The notes beneath the pieces were generated by a model, which was not told where the DNA came from, made no database searches, and saw only the letters and a list, made by a program, of their open reading frames with translations. Source: T3Sed10-241 sp036796255 (GTDB taxonomy: Bacteria; Bacteroidota; Bacteroidia; Flavobacteriales_D; Cryomorphaceae). Taken from it: 24,876 nucleotides of DNA. Shown here piece after piece: positions 1-7,200 of this stretch. A program made the translations under genes and the position numbers. Where the stretch lies: contig DAIRDH010000046.1 of the NCBI GenBank assembly GCA_036796255.1, positions 1-24,876 of the forward strand, given 5' to 3'. Every line of letters starts with the position of its first letter. Position 1 is the first letter of the stretch.

Positions 1-311
1 CCTCCGGGCAACCCTTTTGCCGAAAGGCCACTCCAATGTACAAGAACCCAAGCATGGCATACAGCACAGAGCGCGACATCTACATTTGTAGCAATTGTAA
101 CGCAGCAGGGTTCATGCAAGAACGTTTTAAATACTCCTCGCTCGATGGTACCGGCAGCATCGATCCCTACATTTCGACGGGTATTCAGCGCACGCTTGGC
201 AAGCGGTTTTACATTGATGTGAATGTGGGCTTTGTAGGCCAGGGCATTGGCTCAGGCAGTGGTTTTTCTGTTCAGCCTTTTGGAGACATGCAGGTTGGGT
301 TTAGGTTTTGA
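1..311 (+). CDS. C-terminal part of an outer-membrane beta-barrel protein (5' end outside window)
   Basis: The reading frame is open from the first complete codon at position 3 to the TGA at 309-311, so the gene enters from the left and only about 102 residues are visible; the ATG at 36 is probably internal. The visible part has alternating polar/hydrophobic strands, glycine-rich turns, and ends in the aromatic strand MQVGFRF. A terminal Phe on an amphipathic strand is the usual outer-membrane insertion signal of beta-barrel proteins. Two cysteines lie close together (CSNC) in a loop-like segment. The family cannot be named from the tail alone. An outer-membrane location is inferred from the strand pattern and the terminal Phe. 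Confidence 0.6.
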   Translation, partial: SGQPFCRKATPMYKNPSMAYSTERDIYICSNCNAAGFMQERFKYSSLDGTGSIDPYISTGIQRTLGKRFYIDVNVGFVGQGIGSGSGFSVQPFGDMQVGFRF

Positions 312-376
312 AGTTGGAGGACAGGCAAGCAGCCAAAGCACTTTGACCCAATCCCAGTGATTGCCTAAATTGGAGA

Positions 377-595
377 GTGAGTAAGCAATACAGCATCCAC
401 GATTTTTCTCCTCACCTGTTTTGGGATACCCGCCGGGAGGATTTAGATCTTGAACGATCTAAAGCGCAAATCATCGGGCAAGTCTTGCAATATGGCCGCA
501 TGGAAGATGGGTACATTGTGGAGGCACTGCATTCAAAAGACACCATCAAGGAGCTGCTTGCACAAATGTGCAACCTGCATTCAACGCAGGGCTGA
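377..595 (+). CDS. Short DUF6922-like protein, probably truncated
   Basis: A 72-residue ORF starting at GTG; no in-frame ATG exists upstream before the stop at 344. The N-terminal 45 residues (DFSPHLFWDTRREDLDLE, then IIGQVLQYGRMEDG) look like the DUF6922 family, small proteins common in Bacteroidota whose genes often sit next to nucleotidyltransferase (AbiEii-type) or other toxin-antitoxin-like genes. From memory, family members continue for another 20-30 residues into a conserved C-terminal helix; here the frame stops after the dipeptide-rich tail NLHSTQG. No nucleotidyltransferase follows; the next gene encodes a Bro-N protein. It is therefore an orphan and may be a decaying remnant. Function unknown; the family assignment rests on motif recall. 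Confidence 0.5.
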   Translation: MSKQYSIHDFSPHLFWDTRREDLDLERSKAQIIGQVLQYGRMEDGYIVEALHSKDTIKELLAQMCNLHSTQG

Positions 596-640
596 GAGAT
601 TAGCAGCGCATTCATGCACCCATACAGTTCATCATTTCGC

Positions 641-648
641 TATATTTG
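641..648 (+). promoter_or_regulatory. Candidate -7 promoter element (TATATTTG) ahead of the Bro-N gene
   Basis: TATATTTG matches the Bacteroidota -7 consensus TAnnTTTG exactly and lies about 70 bases before the ATG at 720. No clear TTG -33 box is seen at the expected 18-20 base spacing, so this is supported by one element only. Confidence 0.4.
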
Positions 649-719
649 AATGATTTTCGAACTCATTTTTCGTTAACCTCGATGCTTGGCCGGCATTTGA
701 CAGCGCAAAATATAAAGCC

Positions 720-1565
720 ATGACAAAGACTACTGCAATCAAACTTTTCGAACAAAAACAGGTGCGCTCCATATGGGATGAAGAGAAGGAGAAGTGGTAC
801 TTTTCCATTGTGGATGTGGTAGCCGTACTTACAGGACAACCATCGCATCAACGTGCCAGGAATTATTGGAAAGTGTTGAAAAACAGATTGAAAAATGAGG
901 GAAGTGAACTGGTTACAAATTGTAACCGGTTGAAATTGGAAGCAGAAGATGGCAAAATGCGATTAACCGATGTGGCTGATACAGAGCAGTTATTCCGTTT
1001 GATTCAAAGCATACCCTCCCCCAAAGCAGAGCCTTTCAAAATGTGGCTTGCACAAGTAGGCCGGGAGCGCATCGATGAAATTGAAGACCCCGAACTGGGC
1101 ATTGAGCGCCTGATGGAAACCTATTTGCGAAAGGGCTACAGCACCAAGTGGATCAATCAGCGCCTGAAAAGTATTGAAGTTCGCAAGGAACTTACCGATG
1201 AGTGGGAAACCCGGGGCGTGAAAAAAGGACAGGAATATGCCATTCTCACCGATGAAATTACCCGGGCATGGAGCGGTCACACAACCAAGCAATACAAGCA
1301 CCTGAAAAATCTGAAAAAGGAAAACCTGCGCGACCACATGTCCAATTTGGAATTGGTGTTGAACATGCTCGCAGAAGCCACTACCACCGAAATTTCCAAA
1401 GAGAAGAAGCCCAAAACGTTTCAGCAGAATAAAGTGATTGCCAATCAGGGCGGTACCATCGCTGGAAATACCCGAAGGGAAATTGAAGAGAAAACAGGAA
1501 AAAAAGTGGTGACAAGTCAGAATGCAAAAGCGTTGACAGGTAACAATCCCAATGATCTTGAGTAA
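720..1565 (+). CDS. Bro-N domain protein (phage antirepressor / DinD-like family)
   Basis: A 281-residue protein. Residues about 15-115 form a Bro-N type domain: SIVDVVAVLTGQPS, the segment ELVTNCNRLKL, then TDVADTEQLFRLIQSIPSPK and FKMWLAQVG, all hallmarks of this family in Bacteroidota. The middle (about 115-200) is helical and charged. The C-terminal part (about 235-281) carries GGTIAGNTRREIEEKTGKKV followed by TSQNAKAL, the end signature shared with DinD-like proteins. Bro-N domains bind DNA in baculovirus Bro and phage antirepressors, and E. coli DinD is SOS-induced and acts on RecA; whether this homologue does either is unknown. No phage structural genes are nearby, so it is a stand-alone accessory gene. 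Cytosolic, no signal peptide. Confidence 0.8.
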   Translation: MTKTTAIKLFEQKQVRSIWDEEKEKWYFSIVDVVAVLTGQPSHQRARNYWKVLKNRLKNEGSELVTNCNRLKLEAEDGKMRLTDVADTEQLFRLIQSIPSPKAEPFKMWLAQVGRERIDEIEDPELGIERLMETYLRKGYSTKWINQRLKSIEVRKELTDEWETRGVKKGQEYAILTDEITRAWSGHTTKQYKHLKNLKKENLRDHMSNLELVLNMLAEATTTEISKEKKPKTFQQNKVIANQGGTIAGNTRREIEEKTGKKVVTSQNAKALTGNNPNDLE

Positions 1566-1612
1566 TTGCAAGGTTGCTTATTGATGCTCATTCACCGACA
1601 GCTTAGTGATTT

Positions 1613-2836
1613 TCACCTATACACCAACACCCCCATCTTCCCCTCGTCAAAACACTGGTTCGCCACTTCGAGCACTTGCTCTGGCGTCACACTGTCTATC
1701 TCGCGGAGTATCTCCTCGGTGGTGTCGATGCGGCCGTGGTTGAGCAGGCTCTTGCCGAGGGCCTGCATGAGGTTGGCACCGCCTTCGGAGGCGAGGGCGA
1801 GTTGGCCTTTGAGCTGCTCCTTGGCGCGGTGCAGGGCCGTGGCGCTCAGCTTGGTTTCGCGTAAGCTGCGCAGCTCTTTGAGGATAAGTTTCTCGCTTCG
1901 CGCGAGCAGTTTCTTGTCGGTGCCGAGGTATATGCTGATCACACCTGTATCGCTGTAGGGGGTGTAGCCCGACTCGATGTTGTAGGCGATGCCGTGGCGC
2001 TCGCGGATGTTCATATTGAGTCGGGAGTTCATGGCCGGCCCGCCCAGATAATTGTTGACGAGCACGGTGGCAGTGCGCAGGGGGTGGTGATTGTCAGGGG
2101 CAGTGCCTCCCATCATGAGATGGGCCTGAAAGGTATCCATCTCGACTTCGCGGCGTGCGATGTGCACTTTTGGGCAGGGGAGACGTGGCTCATCTGGCGC
2201 ACCTGTTTCCAATTCGCCAAAATAATTTTCGGCCCATTTCACAATTTGACGAAAGTCGATATGGCCAACACTGCTCAGCACCATCTCGGAGCTTCGGTAG
2301 CGGCGCTTGAGGAAACCCAGGATATGGTCGCGGCTCAGGGCTGCCACACTTTCTCGCGTGCCGAGGATGTTGCGTCCGAGAGGGTGTTGTCCATAGAGCA
2401 GCTCTTCAAAATCGTCAAAAATCAACTCTGCAGGACTGTCCTGATAGCTCAATATCTCGTCGATGATCACGTCGCGTTCCTTGGCGATTTCCTTTTCCGG
2501 AAAGGTGGAGTTGCACACAATATCGGCCACCACTTCCATGGCCCGCTTGAAGTGGCTGTTGAGGAAAGAGGCGTATATCACGGTCTCCTCCTTGGTGGTG
2601 TATGCGTTGAGTTCGGCACCTACGCTGTCCATGCGGCTCAGGATGTGAAAAGCCTTGCGGCGCTTGGTACCTTTGAAAAGGCAATGCTCGATGAAGTGGG
2701 CGAGGCCCTGCTCATCTTCCCGCTCATCGCGCGAGCCGGCGTTGATGGTGATACCAAGGTGGGCCACCTGCCCATTGGCAGTGGGCTTGTGCACAATGCG
2801 TAGGCCATTGGCGAGGGTGTGTTGTAGCACTTCCAT
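1613..2836 (-). CDS. M16 family zinc peptidase (processing-peptidase-like)
   Basis: I place the start at the ATG at 2836 (MEVLQHTLANGLRIVH), giving 407 residues; the frame stays open to 2911, but the extra 25 residues do not resemble the family and would include the promoter box at 2845-2852. The inverted zinc motif HFIEH is at residues 47-51, with the third ligand Glu at about 127 in VIIDEI, the usual HxxEH-x76-E spacing. Conserved M16 features follow: INAGSRDE before the motif, GAELNAYTTKEET, and in the second half the R/Y pair region ERHGIAYNIESGY. Length fits a single bacterial M16B subunit (about 410-430). No signal peptide, so probably cytosolic. Transcribed away from the AAA_14 gene; its 3' end converges on the Bro-N gene with a 47-base gap. 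Confidence 0.93.
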   Translation of the reverse strand: MEVLQHTLANGLRIVHKPTANGQVAHLGITINAGSRDEREDEQGLAHFIEHCLFKGTKRRKAFHILSRMDSVGAELNAYTTKEETVIYASFLNSHFKRAMEVVADIVCNSTFPEKEIAKERDVIIDEILSYQDSPAELIFDDFEELLYGQHPLGRNILGTRESVAALSRDHILGFLKRRYRSSEMVLSSVGHIDFRQIVKWAENYFGELETGAPDEPRLPCPKVHIARREVEMDTFQAHLMMGGTAPDNHHPLRTATVLVNNYLGGPAMNSRLNMNIRERHGIAYNIESGYTPYSDTGVISIYLGTDKKLLARSEKLILKELRSLRETKLSATALHRAKEQLKGQLALASEGGANLMQALGKSLLNHGRIDTTEEILREIDSVTPEQVLEVANQCFDEGKMGVLVYR

Positions 2837-2844
2837 AAAGGCTG

Positions 2845-2852
2845 CAAAGGTA
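2845..2852 (-). promoter_or_regulatory. -7 promoter element of the M16 gene (TACCTTTG on minus strand)
   Basis: Read on the minus strand this is TACCTTTG followed by C, a full match to TAnnTTTG. It ends only 8 bases before the ATG at 2836, so the transcript would have a leader of only a few bases. It is the main reason for choosing the 2836 start. No convincing -33 TTG is visible. Confidence 0.55.
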
Positions 2853-2897
2853 CGGCGTAAATGCGGTTTTGGAAAAGGAATTGAGAATCCCCAAAAT

Positions 2898-2930
2898 GGA
2901 CATATCTGCAATCAGAATGCAGATATGTCC
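2898..2930. repeat. Palindrome copy 1: 13-bp perfect inverted repeat, 7-base loop
   Basis: Left arm GGACATATCTGCA (2898-2910), loop ATCAGAA, right arm TGCAGATATGTCC (2918-2930). The arms are exact reverse complements. It lies in the divergent region between the M16 and AAA_14 genes, about 46 bases upstream of the M16 -7 box. A second copy follows 85 bases to the right. It could be a protein-binding site or a structured repeat; there is no T-run, so it is not an obvious terminator. Confidence 0.85.
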
Positions 2931-2982
2931 GAAATACGCGGTTGGGAATCCCGAAAGAACAAAGTCATAAGGCTATAAAAAT

Positions 2983-3015
2983 GGACAAATCTGCAATTGA
3001 AATGCAGATATGTCC
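2983..3015. repeat. Palindrome copy 2, next to the AAA_14 promoter
   Basis: Left arm GGACAAATCTGCA (2983-2995), loop ATTGAAA, right arm TGCAGATATGTCC (3003-3015). The arms differ from perfect symmetry at one base (A in place of T at 2988); the right arm is identical to copy 1 and the loop has the same length. Its right edge lies 10 bases before the TATATTTG promoter box of the AAA_14 gene, so it covers the region where a -33 box would be. This position suggests an operator, possibly for autoregulation. Confidence 0.85.
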
Positions 3016-3025
3016 AAAAATGAAA

Positions 3026-3033
3026 TATATTTG
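3026..3033 (+). promoter_or_regulatory. -7 promoter element of the AAA_14 gene (TATATTTG)
   Basis: Exact match to TAnnTTTG, ending 4 bases before the ATG at 3038. Since the Bacteroidota box is centred near -7, transcription would begin at or within a base or two of the start codon, implying a leaderless mRNA. The palindrome at 2983-3015 occupies the -33 region. Confidence 0.6.
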
Positions 3034-3037
3034 AGCT

Positions 3038-4207
3038 ATGATTGATCGCGTTCTTGCGTCAAAAATTGGCCTGCTCCGCAAGCAATTTCCTGTACTGAGC
3101 CTCACAGGTCCCAGGCAAACCGGCAAAACCACCTTGCTCAAAGCCGTATACGCCGACTTGCCCTATGTAAGCCTCGAGGACATTGATTTGCGCCGCATTG
3201 CTGCTGAAGATCCGAGAGGTTTTCTTCAGAATTACCCGAAAGGGGCAGTACTCGATGAAGTGCAGCATGTACCAGAGTTATTTTCCTACATTCAAGGCAT
3301 AGTGGATGGGGGCGGAGCCCACTTTGTGCTATCTGGCTCACAAAATTTTCTGTTGCTGGAGAAGATATCCCAATCCCTTGCCGGACGCGCTGCGATTTTG
3401 AAGTTGCTGCCCTTGTCTCTTGCAGAACTATCCGGGGCAAATCTGACTTTTAATCATTGGGAAGATGCCGTTTTCAAAGGTTTCTATCCGCGCATTTACG
3501 ATAAGCAAATCGAACCCGCAGATTTTTACCCGGCATACATCAGCAGTTATGTGGAACGCGATGTGCGGCAAATTCAAAACATAGAAAACCTCGCAGCCTT
3601 TACGGGCTTCGTGCAGCTTTGTGCGGGCCGTATCGGTCAGCCGCTCAATATGCAATCGCTGGCGGTAGATGCCGGAGTGAGTCCCAATACCGCCAAGGCA
3701 TGGCTTTCAGTGCTTGAGGCGAGCTATGTGGTGCACTTCTTACGGCCGCATCACAGTAATTTCAACAAGCGCATTACCAAGTCGCCCAAGATGTATTTTT
3801 ACGACACGGGTCTTGCCTGTTCCTTGCTCGGACTCGAGAGCAGGACACAGCTCACTACGCATTACCTCAAAGGCAATCTCTTCGAAAATTTTGTGGTCAA
3901 CGAATTTCTGAAAGTGCGCTTCAATGCGGGCCAACGGTCAAACCTCAACTACTGGCAAAGCAAAGAGAAAAAAGAAATTGACCTCATTGTAGATAAGGGA
4001 GGTCAACTCCACCCTTTTGAGATCAAATCGTCGATGACAAAAACCGACAACCTCTTCGAAAATCTCTGGTACTGGAAGAAAATCAGCAACACTCCTTATG
4101 AAAACCTGAACGTGGTGTATGGCGGCTTAGAAGACTTTAAAACCTCTAAAGGCAATTTTATATCATGGAAAAGCCTTGAAGGTTTTGGTTTTATGGAAAC
4201 AAAATAG
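3038..4207 (+). CDS. AAA_14 / DUF4143 ATPase
   Basis: A 389-residue protein with a P-loop GPRQTGKT at residues 24-31, Walker B AVLDEVQ at 70-76 and a sensor-like VLSGSQN at 97-103, the layout of the AAA_14 family. The C-terminal half is DUF4143: a helical section (about 165-245) followed by a region with the pattern EIDLIV (Asp 315) and FEIKSS (Glu 328, Lys 330), which resembles the D...ExK core of PD-(D/E)XK nucleases. The family is abundant in Bacteroidota and archaea and its cellular role is not settled. No SD sequence precedes the ATG, and the promoter box almost abuts it. It is monocistronic, with divergent M16 and convergent adhesin neighbours. ATPase function is near certain; nuclease activity is only suggested. 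Confidence 0.92.
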   Translation: MIDRVLASKIGLLRKQFPVLSLTGPRQTGKTTLLKAVYADLPYVSLEDIDLRRIAAEDPRGFLQNYPKGAVLDEVQHVPELFSYIQGIVDGGGAHFVLSGSQNFLLLEKISQSLAGRAAILKLLPLSLAELSGANLTFNHWEDAVFKGFYPRIYDKQIEPADFYPAYISSYVERDVRQIQNIENLAAFTGFVQLCAGRIGQPLNMQSLAVDAGVSPNTAKAWLSVLEASYVVHFLRPHHSNFNKRITKSPKMYFYDTGLACSLLGLESRTQLTTHYLKGNLFENFVVNEFLKVRFNAGQRSNLNYWQSKEKKEIDLIVDKGGQLHPFEIKSSMTKTDNLFENLWYWKKISNTPYENLNVVYGGLEDFKTSKGNFISWKSLEGFGFMETK

Positions 4208-4240
4208 CTTTGAGCACTATGGCTTGAGACTAAATACCCT

Positions 4241-7200
4241 CTACCTCACAATATCCACAAACCCTTTCAGCGTCTGTGGTTCTTCGAGTATGTAGTTTTT
4301 CACCACCACCACATAGGCGTAGCTGTCGGGATTTTGGATTACGCCTTTGTAGCGCCCATCCCAACCTTGATTGATGTCATTGCTCTCGTAAACCATTTCG
4401 CCCCATCGGTTGAATATTCGGAATGAAAGGAGTTCGTCAATGCCCCAGCCTTTTACGTAAAGTATATCGTTGATGCCATCGCCATTGGGGCTAAAGGCCT
4501 GCGGAACATCTACACTGGCCACGGGCAATATGTCGAAAAAGAAGTAGGAATCAATGGCGAAACAACCTTGGATATCTTCAATAGTCAGGGTGTACTCTGT
4601 GCTTTCGAGCGGTGTAAACGTGGTTTGTGCACAGGTATCGCACTCGAGGTATATGTTGGGCGTCCAGGTATAGGTGTACAAGTCTCCCAAGTTGAGACCG
4701 GTAAAGTCAGAGTCGCCGATCCGCAATATGGTATCGCGCTGCACAGAGGGCGGGGGGAGGAATACAAAAATCTCGCTGTTCACGGTTTGCGAACAGTCGT
4801 TCGTGTCGGTAACAGTGATCGTATAGGTTGTGGTAAAACTGGGAGAGGCGGTAACCACGGGGCTGTTTGGATTGTCAATTCCAGTGCTTGGTGTCCATAT
4901 ATAGGTTTCGCCGCCGGTAGCGGTGAGCTCAATGCCCTCACCCTGGCATATTTCGCCTTCATTGACCGTGGGCTCCGGCAGTGGGTGAATGGTCATGCCC
5001 TTGGCGATGGTATCGGTACAGCCCAGGGCGCTCGTTACAATGAGGTTTACAATGTGGTCGCCTGCCGGCAAATTGATAGCCGGCGTATTTGGCGTATTGA
5101 AAAGCTGTCCAGTGCTCAGGCTCCAATTGAAAAGAATGGCATTGGGCGTTGAGGTGCTGGTAAATACGTCGGAAATTCCAAAGCAGTGTATAGAATCTAA
5201 AGCTGTAGACTCGCTGTTGCGGTTGAAATCGGCAGTGACCGGCTCGATGATCAAGGTTTCGGTGCGTGCAGATGCACATGCGCTGTCAGGGCTGTACATT
5301 ACCAGCGTGAGTAAAGTCGATCCACTCGCCGGTATAAAAGTTTCATCGTAGGTTTTGCTCACCGGGGCCACATTGGCAGTGTCGGTACCGTCGCCGTAGT
5401 CAAATTCCCAAAAGGCGAGGTCGGCGGTGTCTACAAGATTGATAAAAATGGAGCCTCCCGGGCAAATGGCCAATGGATCCACCTCCATTTCGGCCACTGG
5501 ACCTTCTACCTGCACCTCAAGCGTATCGCTGTCGGCACAGCCAAATGTGGTTTCAACACTTAGCGATACGGTATACAATCCAGGCGTGAGGTAGGTGGTT
5601 CCCACGGCTGCCAGGGTGAGGTTTGGACCACCTATGCCGAGATTCCAGCTGCGACTGCCAAAAGGATTGATGGTAGAGGCATCAGTAAAATTGACTGCTA
5701 CAGGGTAGCACAGTATTTCATCCGGACCAAAGTCGGGCTGGATGAGCGCTTCGGGGTATGCCTGTACGTTGACCAAACTGAGGGTGCGCGAGCGGGCGCA
5801 GCCTGTAGTATCGGTTACCTCGAGGGTGATGTCATAACTTCCTGCTTCTGCAAAAATGCTTGAGCCATTGGGTCCTTCAGAAGTCTCACCATTGCCGTAA
5901 TCCCATGCATAGGTGTGAAAATTGACATTGCTGGCGGTAGGCCCGAAAGTCACCGCATCGCCTTCGCAAATATTTCCGATAGAGGTGTTTTGAAAAGCCG
6001 GATTTGGCCCCAGAGGCTGCACCACCAATTCATCGATTTGCGAAGAACAGCCCAGTTCGTCGGTCACAGTGAGGATTACGGTATAGGGCAATGGTTGATT
6101 GTTGGGTCCAAAACCGGAATCCTCAAAAATGTGTGTTGGATTTTGAAGAATGCTGTTCTCACCATCTCCGAAATTCCATTCCCAACTTACGATGGTGGTA
6201 TCACTAATGGAAAGGTCACCAAAATTGACTTCAAATGAAGGACAGCCTGTAAGGGTATCGGCTTCGTACTGAGCAGTGATGTTGAAAACGGCGATGTCCT
6301 GTGACAAGCGCACGGTACATTCATTGTCGTCCTTTACATAAACCTCCAATAAGCTGCTGCCTTCACCTTCAAATATGTGGGTGGTTGTTGGGTTGAGGGT
6401 TTGGCTAGGCCGGGTACCATCGTTGTATACCCACAAATATCTAGGAAAGCAAGCCTCTTCTGATCCGGGAAGGCTTGCGCCGGTGGCAATAAGGGAGAGG
6501 TCGACATCCACTCCTGAGCACACTTCTGAAGGCACGTTCAGCGATGGCTGCAGATTTCTCACTTTGATCAGCAAGCTATCTGTGTAAGGAGCACATCCAC
6601 TCGATGAAGAAAAGCTGGTGAGCACCACCCAATAATCATTCACAGAAGTGTAGGAGTGATCTTGTGTAGTTGCAGTAGAGTTTTCGATTACGGTACCATC
6701 CCCGAAATCCCAAGTCCAGGTGTCGGCACCGTAAACTTCGGCCTCAAAAGTGTAATCCAGCGGTGTATCGCAATTGCATTCATGGCTCACTTTTCCGATA
6801 GGCCCCTTCACCGTAATTTGTTGCGTCGTGGTAGAGATACAGCCATTGTATTCCACCTGTTGGGTGATGGGAAAAGTTCCAGCCACCGTATTGAACACAA
6901 GGCTCGGAGAGGCCTCTTCGGCGCAGCTAAACAAGGTGTTATTGTCGCCCACGTAATTGTAAAAATCAATTTTATCCGTGTCGGCTGAGGTGTTGGTGAT
7001 TTGCACGGGCTCATTGGGACAGGGGCTCGCAGGCGAAAAACTAAAACTGTGGTTCACCGGAGTGCCCACTTCGATGGTATGGATAAATGAGGTGTCGATA
7101 CATCCGGCATCGTTGGTCACAATGAGGAAGGCTTCGTATTCCCCTTCAGTGGTATAGGTGTGTGAAGGATCAGTGGAGGAACCTAAGTTAAATACTGTTC

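Noticed and set aside
911..927. Perfect 8-bp palindrome GGTTACAA-A-TTGTAACC inside the Bro-N gene
   Set aside because: It encodes the ELVTNCNRL segment that I recall as conserved in this family, so protein constraint explains it; there is no promoter nearby.
990..1571. Open 193-codon frame on the minus strand opposite the Bro-N gene
   Set aside because: Low-complexity Phe/Leu-rich product without family features; the plus-strand gene explains the region.
1994..2803. Open 269-codon frame on the plus strand opposite the M16 gene
   Set aside because: It lies antisense to a gene with intact catalytic motifs, and its product shows no family features; it is a shadow of codon bias.
2898..3015. The palindromes as intrinsic terminators
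   Set aside because: No T-run follows either arm on either strand, and they lie between divergent starts, not after stops.
2898..4240. The ATPase plus palindromes as a transposable element
   Set aside because: No matching palindrome, inverted end or target duplication was found downstream of 4207, and no transposase domain is present.
4568..5152. Open 194-codon frame on the plus strand within the adhesin gene
   Set aside because: Antisense to the PKD modules, no recognisable domain or start context.
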